DNA of 40,719 nt from an uncultured Flavobacteriales bacterium (GTDB lineage: Bacteria > Bacteroidota > Bacteroidia > Flavobacteriales > BACL11), in the NCBI GenBank assembly GCA_950069165.1, contig CATMIT010000003.1, positions 1 through 40,719 of the forward strand, written 5' to 3'. Shown piece after piece: positions 9,696-21,093 of the stretch. Each line of letters begins with the position of its first letter. Position 1 is the stretch's first letter. The notes beneath the pieces were generated by a model, which saw only the letters and a list, made by a program, of their open reading frames with translations, was not told the DNA's origin and searched no databases. A program made the translations under genes and the position numbers.

Positions 9696-11155
9696 AATCT
9701 TTAAAAGAGATACTTTATAAAGTAGAAATTATTAATGTAGTTGGCACCACCGATTTACCTATTTCCTCTGTGCATTTTGATTCCAGAAAAGTAAAAAAAC
9801 AAAGCTTATTTGTAGCGGTAAAAGGGACAATAACGGATGGTCATGAATATATCTTACAAGCCATAAAAAATGGTGCAACCGCCATTGTAGCAGAACAACT
9901 CCCTTCTAAAACTGAAAAAAATATCAGCTACATTATTGTAAAAAACTCTAGTAAGGAATTAGCAGTAATAGCTACTAATTATTTTGAAAATCCATCCGAA
10001 AAGTTAAAACTTATTGGGGTAACAGGAACAAATGGAAAAACAACCATTGTTTCTCTTTTATTCAATCTGTTTTTAGGGATGAATAAAAAGGTCGGAATGC
10101 TTTCTACAATTAATAATAAGATAAATAATGACACTATTGAAAGCACCCATACAACAGCAGATGCAGTTGAAATAAACCAGCTTTTATCTCAGATGGTTTC
10201 TGATGGATGTGAGTATTGTTTTATGGAAGTAAGTTCGCATGCAATCGACCAGAATCGTATTGTAGGACTTGCTTTTGATATCATGGTTTTTACCAATATT
10301 TCTCACGATCATCTAGATTACCATTCCACTTTTAATAAATATATAAATGCTAAAAAGAAAGTATTTAATCAGTTAAATTCTAATGCCATTGCTCTTGTAA
10401 ATAATGATGACAAGCACGGTATAAATATGCTAAGAGATACAAAAGCAAAAAAGCAAACTTATTCCTTAAAAAGCATGTCCGATTTTAAATGTAAAATTCT
10501 GGAAAATCAGTTTGATGGAATGCTTTTAAGCATTAATAATTTCGATTTATGGACTAAATTAATAGGAGAGTTTAATGCTTATAATGTTTTGGCAGTTTAT
10601 GCTGTTGGCGTTTTGCTAGAAACAGATGAAGAAAAACTCCTTGAAGGTATTAGTATGCTAAGTTCAGCAAAAGGGAGGTTTCAGAGTGTAAGAAATAAGG
10701 AAGGCGTAACGGCAATTGTTGATTATGCCCACACACCAGATGCGCTAAAAAATGTGCTTGGCACCATAAATAAAATAAGGTCAGGGAATGAAAAACTAAT
10801 TACTGTGCTTGGCTGTGGGGGAGATAGAGACAGGACAAAGCGACCAAAAATGGCAGCAATAGCTTGCGATTTAAGTACCCAAGTTATTATTACTTCCGAT
10901 AATCCCAGATCAGAAAATCCAGAGGATATTATCTCAGATATGATGGCAGGACTCAATCCTGTTCAGAAAAAGAAAACTTTGCTAATAAGCGATAGAAAAC
11001 AAGCCATCAAAACAGCTTGCACAATTTCAGAAAAAGAAGATATCATATTGGTAGCTGGCAAAGGACACGAAAAATACCAGGAGATAAAAGGAGTAAAATA
11101 TCCTTTTGACGATATGGATGAAATAAAAGAATCTTTAAACCTAATTAAAAGCTAA
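9692..11155 (+). CDS. murE: UDP-N-acetylmuramoyl-tripeptide synthetase MurE
   Basis: [55 protein letters not shown]. Confidence 0.96.
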   Translation: MKSLKEILYKVEIINVVGTTDLPISSVHFDSRKVKKQSLFVAVKGTITDGHEYILQAIKNGATAIVAEQLPSKTEKNISYIIVKNSSKELAVIATNYFENPSEKLKLIGVTGTNGKTTIVSLLFNLFLGMNKKVGMLSTINNKINNDTIESTHTTADAVEINQLLSQMVSDGCEYCFMEVSSHAIDQNRIVGLAFDIMVFTNISHDHLDYHSTFNKYINAKKKVFNQLNSNAIALVNNDDKHGINMLRDTKAKKQTYSLKSMSDFKCKILENQFDGMLLSINNFDLWTKLIGEFNAYNVLAVYAVGVLLETDEEKLLEGISMLSSAKGRFQSVRNKEGVTAIVDYAHTPDALKNVLGTINKIRSGNEKLITVLGCGGDRDRTKRPKMAAIACDLSTQVIITSDNPRSENPEDIISDMMAGLNPVQKKKTLLISDRKQAIKTACTISEKEDIILVAGKGHEKYQEIKGVKYPFDDMDEIKESLNLIKS

Positions 11156-12393
11156 TGTTATATTACTTATTTGACTACCTACAAGAAGCGTATAATTTTC
11201 CCGGAGCGGGCGTATTTCAATATATTTCCTTTCGTTCGGCCATGGCAGTAATCACTTCCCTTTTGGTGTCCATGGTTTTTGGTGGAAAAATCATCAATTT
11301 GATACGAGAAAAACAAATAGGGGAACAGATAAGGGAATTGGGATTAGAAGGTGAAAAGCAGAAAAAAGGAACGCCAACAATGGGAGGGTTAATCATTATT
11401 GCTGCAATCCTGATTCCTACACTACTTTTTACAAAACTCGAAAATATCTACATTATCATCATGATTATCTCTACCCTTTGGATGGGCGTAATTGGCTTTA
11501 TTGACGATTATATAAAAGTGTATCGTAAAGACAAGCAGGGGTTAGCCGGACGATTCAAAATATTAGGGCAAGTTGGCTTGGGAATTATTGTAGGGCTTAT
11601 CATGGTATTTCATGCTGATATTGTTGTAAAAGAACAATTAGCGGACTCCCAAATAATTACCGAAACAAATATATCTATTGCAAACGAATATGGATTTGAG
11701 CAAGAGGCAAAACAATCCACAAAAACAACCATTCCATTTGTAAAAAATAATGAATTTGATTACAAAATACTTACAAACTGGATGGGTGACATAGCGCCAA
11801 TTGCATCCATGATTTTGTTTATACTTATCGTGATTTTGATTATTACAGCAGTATCCAATGGTGCAAATATGACGGATGGTTTGGATGGCTTGGCAACAGG
11901 AACTTCCGCCATAATAGGAGCTACTATTGCGGTATTTGCTTATGTGTCTGGTAATATTATGGCAGCCGATTATCTCAATATTATGTACATCCCAAATACT
12001 GGAGAGTTAGTGATTTTCATGGCATCTTTTGTGGGGGCTTGTGTGGGATTTTTGTGGTACAATTCCTATCCAGCACAAGTGTTTATGGGCGATACAGGAA
12101 GTTTGTCTCTCGGAGGTATAATTGCAGTAGCAGCAATCCTTATCCGAAAGGAATTATTGATACCGATTTTGTGTGGAGTTTTCCTAATTGAAAATCTTTC
12201 GGTTATTCTGCAAGTAGGTTATTTCAAATATACCAAAAAGAAATATGGGCAGGGAAAAAGAATATTCAAAATGGCGCCTTTGCACCATCATTTTCAGAAG
12301 TTGGGTTATAACGAAAGTAAAATTGTTACGCGTTTTTGGATAGTAGGTATCATGTTGGCAATACTAACTATTGTGACGCTAAAATTAAGATAG
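11155..12393 (+). CDS. mraY: phospho-N-acetylmuramoyl-pentapeptide transferase
   Basis: [53 protein letters not shown]. Confidence 0.97.
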   Translation: MLYYLFDYLQEAYNFPGAGVFQYISFRSAMAVITSLLVSMVFGGKIINLIREKQIGEQIRELGLEGEKQKKGTPTMGGLIIIAAILIPTLLFTKLENIYIIIMIISTLWMGVIGFIDDYIKVYRKDKQGLAGRFKILGQVGLGIIVGLIMVFHADIVVKEQLADSQIITETNISIANEYGFEQEAKQSTKTTIPFVKNNEFDYKILTNWMGDIAPIASMILFILIVILIITAVSNGANMTDGLDGLATGTSAIIGATIAVFAYVSGNIMAADYLNIMYIPNTGELVIFMASFVGACVGFLWYNSYPAQVFMGDTGSLSLGGIIAVAAILIRKELLIPILCGVFLIENLSVILQVGYFKYTKKKYGQGKRIFKMAPLHHHFQKLGYNESKIVTRFWIVGIMLAILTIVTLKLR

Positions 12394-13719
12394 GTGGAAA
12401 AACAAATAGTGATTTTAGGTGCAGGGGAAAGTGGAGTGGGGGCAGCTATTTTAGCAAAGAAAAAGGGGTTGAAAGTTTTTGTTTCAGATAGTGGAATAAT
12501 AACTAAGGAAAATAAAAAAGTTCTTTCAAATAATGAGATAAAATGGGAGGAAGGTAAGCACACAATGGAAAAAATTCTGCAAGCAAAAGAAGTAGTAAAA
12601 AGCCCGGGAATTCCAGACGATATAGACATTATTCAAGCCATAAAATTGGCAGGAATTTCTGTTGTTTCAGAAGTGGAGTTTGCTTTTAGATACACCAAAG
12701 CAAAAGTGGTTGCCATAACAGGAAGCAATGGCAAAACCACTACTACTCTGCTTGTTGGCCACATCCTAAAAAAAGCAGGATTGGATGTGCTCATAGCTGG
12801 GAATATTGGTGTTGGTTTTGCTAGAGAAATTGCTAATAGAGATTATAGTTATATCGTTTTGGAACTGAGCAGTTTTCAATTGGATGGCATCAAAGAATTT
12901 AAGCCAAATGTAGCGATTATTCTCAACATTACTCCTGATCATTTAAACCGATATGAAAATGATTTTAGCAAATATATAGCATCAAAGTTGCGCATAACAA
13001 TGAATCAGCAAAAAGAGGATGTGCTTATTTATAATAGGGATGACAAACAGATAAAAGCTAACTTAAAAACAAAAGCAAAAGCGATACCAATTTCTATAAA
13101 TAAACAGATAGCAGGGAATGGCGCTTTTTATAAAAACAACAAAATTAATATTAACCTAAACAACAAAAAAATGACAATTCAAGAACTAGCATTACAAGGA
13201 AAACACAACATTTATAATTCAATGGCAGCAGCAATTGCCACAAGAATACTGGATATAAAAAATGATATTATCAGGCAAAGTATGCTCGATTTCCAGAACA
13301 TTGAGCACCGATTGGAATATGTGCTTACTGTTCATGGAATAGATTTTATAAATGATTCAAAAGCAACTAATGTAAATGCGGCTTGGTATGCTTTGGAGAG
13401 CATGACAAAACCAGTTATTTGGATTGTAGGAGGAGTGGATAAAGGAAACGATTATGATGAGATTTCGGAGATAGTAAAAAGCAGGGTGAAAGCCATTATT
13501 TGTTTAGGAGAATCAACCAAGAAAATACAAAAATATTTTAACAAAATAGTGGGTAAAATTGAAACGGTAAGCAGTATGGAAGAAGCAGTAAGGTCATCCT
13601 ATCAATTAGGTGATAAAGGAGATGTGGTGTTATTATCTCCAACTTGTGCAAGTTTCGATATGTTTGATAATTTCGAGCACAGAGGGCAAGAATTCAAAAA
13701 TCAGGTTAGGAAATTATAA
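12394..13719 (+). CDS. murD: UDP-N-acetylmuramoylalanine--D-glutamate ligase
   Basis: ILGAGESGVGAA, ITGSNGKTTTTLL, LNITPDHLNRY, NDSKATNVNAAWYAL; GTG start directly after the mraY stop. Confidence 0.96.
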   Translation: MEKQIVILGAGESGVGAAILAKKKGLKVFVSDSGIITKENKKVLSNNEIKWEEGKHTMEKILQAKEVVKSPGIPDDIDIIQAIKLAGISVVSEVEFAFRYTKAKVVAITGSNGKTTTTLLVGHILKKAGLDVLIAGNIGVGFAREIANRDYSYIVLELSSFQLDGIKEFKPNVAIILNITPDHLNRYENDFSKYIASKLRITMNQQKEDVLIYNRDDKQIKANLKTKAKAIPISINKQIAGNGAFYKNNKININLNNKKMTIQELALQGKHNIYNSMAAAIATRILDIKNDIIRQSMLDFQNIEHRLEYVLTVHGIDFINDSKATNVNAAWYALESMTKPVIWIVGGVDKGNDYDEISEIVKSRVKAIICLGESTKKIQKYFNKIVGKIETVSSMEEAVRSSYQLGDKGDVVLLSPTCASFDMFDNFEHRGQEFKNQVRKL

Positions 13720-14853
13720 ATGGATACCGTTCTAAAAAACATAAAATTAGAAGGGGACAGAACCATTTGGGTAGTGGTTTTCTTTCTGTGTATTTTCTCG
13801 GTGATTGTAGTATATAGTGCTGTAGGCATTGGCGATATTTTTAGCCATTTACTAAAACTAAGCATTGGCATAGGTGGCATGTATGTCATTCACAAATTAA
13901 AGTTCAAATACTTTTCTCGGCTTGGAGTTTTAGGGTTTTGGTTTTCGATTGCACTGCTTATTTTAGTGATGGTTATTGGGGTGAGTATTAATGGGGCTTC
14001 TCGTTGGCTTTCTATTTCAGGGCAAAGGTTTCAGCCATCCGATATTGCAAAGCTTTCTATTATATTATATACAGCTAGGCAATTAAGCAAACAAAGGGAT
14101 TTTTTAGGAGAATTTAAAGGAGTAATATGGTATATTTTAATGCCAGTTCTTCTAATTTGTATGCTGATTCTTCCTGCCAATTTTTCGACTGCTGCACTTG
14201 TTTTTGTCAATGGTTTGGTGCTGATGTTTATTGCAAAAATTAATTTGAAATATATTTTAGGAATTGTTGGAATAGCACTTTTTGGAGGATTATTATTATA
14301 CGGCACAGCCAAGTATGTGCCCCTAATGGGGGAGATTATGCCCCGTTCCACAACTTGGGTAAACAGAATTGATGGCTTTTTCTCCCCATCAGAAAATTAT
14401 AATTTGGATGAAGGATATCAATCCTATCAAGCAAAAATAGCAATACACAATGGAGGAATATTCGGGCAAGGACCAGGGAAAAGCGTGCAAAGGTATTTTC
14501 TGTATTCCAGCCATTCTGATTTTATTTATGCCATAATGGTGGAAGAATACGGAATGATAATAGGGGCATTTTTACCAATTTTACTTTATATGATTCTCTT
14601 TTTTAGGGCTGTAAAAATTGCAAACAGAAGTGAAAGTCAGTTTGGCGGATTAATTGCTTCTGGCTTGGCTTTTTCTTTGGTATTTCAAGCCATGATAAAC
14701 ATGGCAGTTGCAGTAGGGATAATGCCGGTAACTGGGCAAACTTTGCCCTTAATTAGTATGGGAGGAACTTCCATTTTATTTACCTGCATTACCATTGGTA
14801 TTATACTTAGCGTAAGCAGGGATTCAACCGACAGAAATTATGAAGCAGTTTAG
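13720..14853 (+). CDS. ftsW: FtsW/RodA/SpoVE family lipid II polymerase
   Basis: Polytopic; NGASRWLSISGQRFQPSDIAKL, GQGPGKSVQRYFLYSSHSDFIYAIMVEEYG, GQTLPLISMGGTS. Confidence 0.95.
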   Translation: MDTVLKNIKLEGDRTIWVVVFFLCIFSVIVVYSAVGIGDIFSHLLKLSIGIGGMYVIHKLKFKYFSRLGVLGFWFSIALLILVMVIGVSINGASRWLSISGQRFQPSDIAKLSIILYTARQLSKQRDFLGEFKGVIWYILMPVLLICMLILPANFSTAALVFVNGLVLMFIAKINLKYILGIVGIALFGGLLLYGTAKYVPLMGEIMPRSTTWVNRIDGFFSPSENYNLDEGYQSYQAKIAIHNGGIFGQGPGKSVQRYFLYSSHSDFIYAIMVEEYGMIIGAFLPILLYMILFFRAVKIANRSESQFGGLIASGLAFSLVFQAMINMAVAVGIMPVTGQTLPLISMGGTSILFTCITIGIILSVSRDSTDRNYEAV

Positions 14854-15943
14854 AGTAATAATTAGTGGAGGAGGAACGGGAGGGCATATTTTCCCAGCGC
14901 TTGCTATTGCAAAGGCATTAGAGAAAAAAGTGAGCAATATTGAGATTTTATTTGTTGGAGCAACAGGGAAAATGGAAATGAGTAAAATTCCAGCAGAAGG
15001 ATATAAAATTAAAGGCTTATGGATAAGTGGTTTGCAAAGAAGGATTACCATTAAAAATTTATACTTTCCATTTAAAGTAATTAGTAGTTTGCTAAAAGCG
15101 AGAAGAATAATCAAAAAATTTAAGCCAGATATTGCAATAGGAACTGGCGGATATGCAAGTGGCCCATTACTTTATGTGGCAGCTAAAAAAAATATTCCAA
15201 CATTGGTGCAAGAGCAAAATTCATATCCGGGAATTACCAATAAAGTACTTTCCAAAGTGGTAGATAAAGTTTGTGTGGCTTACGATAATATGGAACAGTT
15301 TTTTCCAAAAAATAAAATCATTTTTACCGGAAACCCAATTAGGCAAGATGTATTGGAATTTGCCAGTAAAAAACAGCTGGGTATTTCTCATTTTAATTTG
15401 GAAGAAAATAAAAAAACAGTACTTGTAATTGGAGGTAGTTTAGGGGCAAGAACCATCAATGAGGCAATTGATGAAAACATATCTTTTTTTGTAGAAAACA
15501 ATTTGAATTTGATTTGGCAAACGGGCATTAGCTATCAGAAAAAAGCAGAAAAAAGCGTAAAAGAAAAAGCAGTAAAGGGAATAAACGCATATACTTTTAT
15601 AAAAGAAATGGATAAAGCTTATGGGGCAGCCGATATTATCATTTCAAGAGCTGGGGCAATTGCCATTTCTGAGCTCTGTTGTATTGCTAAGCCTACTATT
15701 TTAATTCCTTCTCCAAATGTATCGGAAGATCATCAAACAAAGAATGCACAAGCGGTCGTTAATAAAAAGGCAGCACTGCTGGTGAAAGACAATGAGGCAG
15801 GCAGTAAATTAGTTAATTGTTTGCAGGAACTGTATGACGATACTGTAATGCAGAAAGAGTTAATAAGAAACATCAAGAATTTGGCAGTAATGGATGCTGC
15901 TGACAAGATTGCAAATGAAGCATTGATTTTAAGTAAAAAATGA
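14840..15943 (+). CDS. murG: undecaprenyldiphospho-muramoylpentapeptide beta-N-acetylglucosaminyltransferase
   Basis: ISGGGTGGHIFPALAIA, GTGGYASGPLL, QEQNSYPGITNK, SRAGAIAISEL. Confidence 0.97.
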   Translation: MKQFRVIISGGGTGGHIFPALAIAKALEKKVSNIEILFVGATGKMEMSKIPAEGYKIKGLWISGLQRRITIKNLYFPFKVISSLLKARRIIKKFKPDIAIGTGGYASGPLLYVAAKKNIPTLVQEQNSYPGITNKVLSKVVDKVCVAYDNMEQFFPKNKIIFTGNPIRQDVLEFASKKQLGISHFNLEENKKTVLVIGGSLGARTINEAIDENISFFVENNLNLIWQTGISYQKKAEKSVKEKAVKGINAYTFIKEMDKAYGAADIIISRAGAIAISELCCIAKPTILIPSPNVSEDHQTKNAQAVVNKKAALLVKDNEAGSKLVNCLQELYDDTVMQKELIRNIKNLAVMDAADKIANEALILSKK

Positions 15944-17337
15944 ATTTAGATTTATACAAACATATTTATTTACTAGGTATAGGAGGCATAGGCATGAGTG
16001 CCTTGGCAAGGTATTTTAATGCACAAGGAATACAGGTGAGTGGCTATGATAAAAGCAAAACCACACTTACAGAAAAATTAGAAAAAGAAGGTATTGCTAT
16101 TCATTATAAAGATGATATAAGTCAGATAAGTGATGAGGTAAAAGAGGCAAAATTCGCAGAGATTTTGGTGATTTACACCCCAGCTATTGATGAGAATAAT
16201 ACTGAATTTCATTTTTTTAAAGAAAAAGGAATAATCCCTTTAAAGCGTTCAGAAGTTTTGGGAATAATAACGCGCCAAAGTTTTACTATTGCTATTGCAG
16301 GAACCCACGGGAAAACAACAACAGCTGCACTACTTACCCATATTTTGAAAAATTCTGAAATTGATTGTACTGCTTTTTTGGGTGGAGTTAGTAAGGATTT
16401 TAATAGTAACCTTATTTTAGCCGAAAAAGGAAATATTGTAATTGTGGAAGCGGATGAATACGATCGCTCTTTCCTTTCGCTTTATCCTGATGTGGCAGTT
16501 ATTACTTCTATAGATGAGGACCATTTGGATATTTACGAAAATAAAAAATCATTGGAGATTGCCTTCCAAAAATTTGCTTCCCAAGTAAAACAAAAAGGAT
16601 TTTTGTTGGTGCAAGCTGGCGTACAAACAGAATTTGAAAAACCAGAAGAGGGGGCTTTAGTGTCCTATTCCGCCACGGAAAAGGCAGATTATTATGCTTC
16701 CAATATTGGCATCAGCAACAATAAAACAAAATTTGATATTGGGGTTTTAGATATTCTTCCCGGGATGGCTTATAAAAAAAAGATAACCAACTTACTGATA
16801 GATATGCCAGGAAAACACAATATTGAAAATGTGTTAGCAGCATCTGCTGTGGCTTGTTTTTTGGGGGCAACTTGCGACAATGTTGAAAAAGCAATTGGTT
16901 CTTTTAAGGGGATAAAAAGAAGATTTGAAATTCATTTGCATAATGATAAGATGACATTTATTGACGATTATGCCCATCATCCTAAGGAAGTAAAAGTGAC
17001 TATACAAGCTGTAAAAGAGTTGTATGAAGGAAAGAAAGTCATGGTAATTTTCCAGCCTCATTTATTTTCCAGAACGCAGGATTTTGCAGATGAATTTGCC
17101 GAGAGTTTATCCCTATCAGATGAACTTATTTTGTTAGAGATTTATCCTGCCAGAGAAAAACCAATTGATGGAGTTACCTCACAAATGTTGGCTGAAAAGT
17201 GCACCATAAAAAATGAAGTTTGTAGCAAAGAGCAACTACTAAGCGTTCTTGAAAAAAAGGATTTTGAGGTGTTACTTACAATGGGAGCAGGGGACATAAG
17301 CACAATGGTTCAGCCTATAAAAGAATTTTATAACTGA
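15940..17337 (+). CDS. murC: UDP-N-acetylmuramate--L-alanine ligase
   Basis: LLGIGGIGMSALARYF, AIAGTHGKTTTAALL, VEADEYDRSFL, DDYAHHPKEV. Confidence 0.97.
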   Translation: MNLDLYKHIYLLGIGGIGMSALARYFNAQGIQVSGYDKSKTTLTEKLEKEGIAIHYKDDISQISDEVKEAKFAEILVIYTPAIDENNTEFHFFKEKGIIPLKRSEVLGIITRQSFTIAIAGTHGKTTTAALLTHILKNSEIDCTAFLGGVSKDFNSNLILAEKGNIVIVEADEYDRSFLSLYPDVAVITSIDEDHLDIYENKKSLEIAFQKFASQVKQKGFLLVQAGVQTEFEKPEEGALVSYSATEKADYYASNIGISNNKTKFDIGVLDILPGMAYKKKITNLLIDMPGKHNIENVLAASAVACFLGATCDNVEKAIGSFKGIKRRFEIHLHNDKMTFIDDYAHHPKEVKVTIQAVKELYEGKKVMVIFQPHLFSRTQDFADEFAESLSLSDELILLEIYPAREKPIDGVTSQMLAEKCTIKNEVCSKEQLLSVLEKKDFEVLLTMGAGDISTMVQPIKEFYN

Positions 17338-18059
17338 TGAAAAAAGCATTTGAAATATTAAGCTGGCTTATGCTAATAGCTGTCATTGTATTGCTGATGG
17401 CTTTTTCGGTAAAAAACCAACAGCTAGTGGAATGTCAGAAATTTGAGGTTATGGTTGCAAGCAGTGAAAACCATTTTATAAACGATAAAATGATTAATGA
17501 ACTATTAAGCAATATAAACTTGCATCCATTAGGGAAAACGAGAGCAGAAATAGCAATGGATGAAATTGAAAAAAGCATTGGAAATCATACCTCCATTAAA
17601 GAGGTAAATGCCTACTTTGATATTGCTGGAAATGTATTTGTTGAGATTTTACAAAGAAGTCCAATAGCAAGAGTGGCAACCGAAAACAACTCCTTTTATA
17701 TTGATGAAAACGGCAAGCGTATGCCACTGTCAAAAGTGTATACTGCCCGCAGGCTTGTTATTACAGGAAAAGTAAATTTTCAAGAAAAAGGAGAGCTCTT
17801 TTTATTGGCTAAATTCATTAATGAGAATCCGTTTTGGAAAGCACAAATTATGCAAATTCATACAGAAGAAAATGGGGATTTAATACTAATACCAAGAGTT
17901 GGCTATCAGCAAATAGTATTTGGAAAGCCGATAAATATAGCTACTAAATTCAGTAAGTTAAAGTTGTTTTATGAAAAAGGAATTTCAGAAAGAGGATGGA
18001 ACAACTATTCACATATCAACTTAAAATTTAAAAATCAGATTGTTTGTACTAAAAAATAA
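17337..18059 (+). CDS. ftsQ: cell division protein FtsQ
   Basis: N-terminal TM, single-pass protein between murC and ftsA; divergent POTRA-like region ending ILQRSPIARV. Confidence 0.85.
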   Translation: MKKAFEILSWLMLIAVIVLLMAFSVKNQQLVECQKFEVMVASSENHFINDKMINELLSNINLHPLGKTRAEIAMDEIEKSIGNHTSIKEVNAYFDIAGNVFVEILQRSPIARVATENNSFYIDENGKRMPLSKVYTARRLVITGKVNFQEKGELFLLAKFINENPFWKAQIMQIHTEENGDLILIPRVGYQQIVFGKPINIATKFSKLKLFYEKGISERGWNNYSHINLKFKNQIVCTKK

Positions 18060-18064
18060 AAAAT

Positions 18065-19330
18065 ATGGAAAATAATTCGCCAATAATTGTAGGGCTGGAT
18101 ATAGGAACAACCAAAATAAGCGTGATGGTTGGCAGAAAAGACCAATTCGGAAAGTTGGAAATTTTAGGAATGGGAAAAGCCATTTCAGGAGGAGTATTAA
18201 GAGGTATTGTGGCCAATATCGATAAAACCGTAGAGTCGATAAAACTGGCGGTGGAGGAAGCCGAGCAAAAATCAGGAGCCGAGATTGATGAAGTTTATAT
18301 TGGCATTGCCGGCCAACACATCAAAAGTTTACAGCACAGAGGTGAAATGGTAAGAGATGATATTGAAAATGAAATTACCATTGACGATATGGAAAAGCTC
18401 AGGGAAAATATGTTCAAACTGGTAACCGTTCCTGGGGAGGAAGTAATTCATGTTATTCCCCAGGAATATACAGTGGATGGAGAAGATGGCATACAAAACC
18501 CTAAGGGAATGGCGGGTATTAAATTAGAGGCAAACTTCCATATTATTACGGCACAAGTTGCGGCAGTGCGCAACATTATAAGGTGTGTAAAAAAAGCAGG
18601 ATTAAATGCCAGGGAACTTATTTTAGAACCTTTCGCTTCCGCCATAGCAACCCTTGATAATGATGAGTTAAATGAAGGAGTAGCACTGGTTGATATTGGT
18701 GGAGGAACTACTGATGTGGCTATTTTTTTGGATGGTATTATTCGGCATACGGCAGTAATCCCTTTTGGAGGAAATATTATTACAAAAGACATTAAAACAG
18801 GGCTATCTATTTTAGAAAAACAAGCTGAACTCTTGAAGGTGAAATTTGGTTCGGCAATGCATACAAGCGATCAAGATAATGTAATGGTTTCCATCCCCGG
18901 ACTAAGAGGCAGAGAGCCAAAGGAAATATCTATTAAAAATCTGGCTGAAATAATAAGCGCTCGTATGAAAGAGATTATCGATTTGGTGTATCATGAAATA
19001 AAAGTTTCAGGTTTTGAAAATAAACTAATGACTGGAATTGTGCTAACTGGTGGCGGCTCACAGCTGAGAGCCTTGCCGCAACTAGTATCTTACATTACTG
19101 GCAAAGATGTAAGAGTAGGATTACCAAATGAACATTTAGGAAAGGAATCGCACGGAAAAGTAACAAGTCCAATGTATTCAACAGGTGTTGGGTTGGTGTT
19201 AAAAGGGTTTGAAGATTTGGAAGCCCATCTTGTAGGGAAAGACAAGGAAGATGACAAACCAACGCCAGGAGGAATATTAGTCAGATTAAAAGAACTATTA
19301 GCAGAATTTTTTGAAGAAGATGTAACATAA
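18065..19330 (+). CDS. ftsA: cell division protein FtsA
   Basis: VGLDIGTTKISVMVG, LVDIGGGTTDVAIF, GIVLTGGGSQLRALPQL; C-terminal amphipathic GGILVRLKELLAEFFEEDV. Confidence 0.97.
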   Translation: MENNSPIIVGLDIGTTKISVMVGRKDQFGKLEILGMGKAISGGVLRGIVANIDKTVESIKLAVEEAEQKSGAEIDEVYIGIAGQHIKSLQHRGEMVRDDIENEITIDDMEKLRENMFKLVTVPGEEVIHVIPQEYTVDGEDGIQNPKGMAGIKLEANFHIITAQVAAVRNIIRCVKKAGLNARELILEPFASAIATLDNDELNEGVALVDIGGGTTDVAIFLDGIIRHTAVIPFGGNIITKDIKTGLSILEKQAELLKVKFGSAMHTSDQDNVMVSIPGLRGREPKEISIKNLAEIISARMKEIIDLVYHEIKVSGFENKLMTGIVLTGGGSQLRALPQLVSYITGKDVRVGLPNEHLGKESHGKVTSPMYSTGVGLVLKGFEDLEAHLVGKDKEDDKPTPGGILVRLKELLAEFFEEDVT

Positions 19331-19367
19331 AAAAACAATCAATTATTAACTATAAAAACAATTAATC

Positions 19368-21038
19368 ATGAGTGAAAATGAAAGTTTATTCGAATTTAAC
19401 CTGCCGAAAAACCGATCCTCTATTATAAAGGTGATTGGAGTTGGTGGTGGTGGCGGTAATGCTGTTAATTACATGCACAAAAATGGCATTGAGGGTGTGG
19501 ATTTTGTAGTCTGTAATACAGATGCACAAGCCTTGGATAAAAGTGATGTTCCTACTAAAATACAATTAGGAGCAGAACTTACAGAGGGACTTGGTGCGGG
19601 TTCAAACCCTGAAATGGGTCGAAAGGCAGCAGAAGAAAGTATTGACAAAGTAAAAGAACTTTTGGATTCCAATACAAAAATGTTATTTATTACAGCTGGA
19701 ATGGGAGGAGGAACCGGAACTGGTGCAGCCCCTGTAATTGCTGAGGCGGCAAAAGAAAAAGGCATCCTAACTGTTGGAGTGGTAACCATTCCTTTTTCAA
19801 CAGAAGGAGGGAATCGGCATAAATATGCAATGCAAGGACTAAAAGAGCTCAGAAAATATGTGGATACGCTTTTGGTTATTAATAACGACAAGCTAATTGA
19901 AATTTATGGCAACTTAACTTTTACTCAGGCATTCGCAAAAGCCAATGAAGTGCTCAATACTGCAACCAAAGGTATTGCAGAAGTAATATCACAACATTTG
20001 CTGGTAAATATTGACCTTAATGATGCCAGAAGAGTATTGGAAAATAGTGGAACAGCCGTAATGGGGCAAGCAACTGCCTCTGGAGAGAATAGAGCCATTG
20101 AGGCAGTAAAAGGGGCGCTTGATTCCCCACTTCTTAATGATAATAACATTAAAGGAGCCAAGCAAGTACTTTTGAAAATTGTAACTGGTGATGGAGAGGA
20201 AGAAATTAGAATGATGGAACTTTCGGATATCAAGCAAAAAATTCAGGAGGCAGCTGGTTGTGAGGTAAATATTATTGAAGGTATAGGGATTGATCCTGAA
20301 TTAAATGGGGAAGTATGTGTGACTGTAATTGCTACTGGCTTTAATGTAAAGGTGATAAAGGATGATGTTACCGTTACATTAGATGGAGAGGCAAATATTG
20401 ATGATGTATTAAGCCAAGAAAAAGAGCAAGAAGTAATATCTCCTACAAAAGAGGATAAAGTACAGCACACTATTTTTGATAATACAGAAGAATTAGATAC
20501 AGAAGTTGAACTAGAATTGGAAATAGAAGCACTAGAAAAAGAAGTAGAGATTAAAGAAGAGGAGCAAACAAAAGAGGTAGAAGAAGTAGAATTAAATACT
20601 GAAGAAGTAGAATTATCTACTGAAATAGAGCTGGATGTAGAACCTCAGCCAGTTGTTATTGATTTGGAGGATGAGGTGGAATTACCTGATGAATTAATAC
20701 CAACATTAAAACAAGAAGAGGAAGCTACTGAAATAGAATTGGATGTTGAAAGTGAAGCAATAAATGAAAGCGAATCCCTTCCGGTAAATTTAGAGATACT
20801 AACTAATAAATCAAGGGAAAGAGAAGATAGATTAAAGAATATTTCTATGAAGCTAAGGACACCTTCTGGCTTAACTGCATTGGAAGACGAGCCAGCATAC
20901 AAGCGCGACAATGTGGACTTGGAGGAAACGCCTCATTCCTCAGAATCGGAAGTTTCTAAATATACCTTAACGGAAGGGGAGGATAACAAAACGGAAATAA
21001 AACTAAATAATTCGTTTTTGCACGATAATGTAGATTAG
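19368..21038 (+). CDS. ftsZ: cell division protein FtsZ with long acidic linker and C-terminal extension
   Basis: IKVIGVGGGGGNAVNYM, tubulin signature GMGGGTGTGAAPVIAE, VTIPFSTEGGNRHKYA; Glu-rich linker then DEPAYKR and tail ending NNSFLHDNVD. Confidence 0.97.
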   Translation: MSENESLFEFNLPKNRSSIIKVIGVGGGGGNAVNYMHKNGIEGVDFVVCNTDAQALDKSDVPTKIQLGAELTEGLGAGSNPEMGRKAAEESIDKVKELLDSNTKMLFITAGMGGGTGTGAAPVIAEAAKEKGILTVGVVTIPFSTEGGNRHKYAMQGLKELRKYVDTLLVINNDKLIEIYGNLTFTQAFAKANEVLNTATKGIAEVISQHLLVNIDLNDARRVLENSGTAVMGQATASGENRAIEAVKGALDSPLLNDNNIKGAKQVLLKIVTGDGEEEIRMMELSDIKQKIQEAAGCEVNIIEGIGIDPELNGEVCVTVIATGFNVKVIKDDVTVTLDGEANIDDVLSQEKEQEVISPTKEDKVQHTIFDNTEELDTEVELELEIEALEKEVEIKEEEQTKEVEEVELNTEEVELSTEIELDVEPQPVVIDLEDEVELPDELIPTLKQEEEATEIELDVESEAINESESLPVNLEILTNKSREREDRLKNISMKLRTPSGLTALEDEPAYKRDNVDLEETPHSSESEVSKYTLTEGEDNKTEIKLNNSFLHDNVD

Positions 21039-21070
21039 TTTTGTTTAATAGTTTTTGATTGATTGTTATA

Positions 21071-21093
21071 AGCCCTCTTTGGAGGGCTTTTTT
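21071..21093. terminator. rho-independent terminator after ftsZ
   Basis: AGCCCTC-TTTG-GAGGGCT followed by TTTTT. Confidence 0.85.

Noticed and set aside
11641-11790. Unusual insertion in MraY (about 50 residues between TM segments)
   Set aside because: I believe Bacteroidota MraY proteins commonly carry a loop here; without an alignment it is not evidence of novelty.
19469-20911. Minus-strand ORFs inside ftsZ
   Set aside because: Fully antisense to ftsZ, no recognisable domains, composition typical of reverse-frame shadows.
5898-21038. Novel gene cluster in the 15-kb plus-strand block
   Set aside because: It is the standard Bacteroidota dcw cluster in the expected order; nothing inserted.
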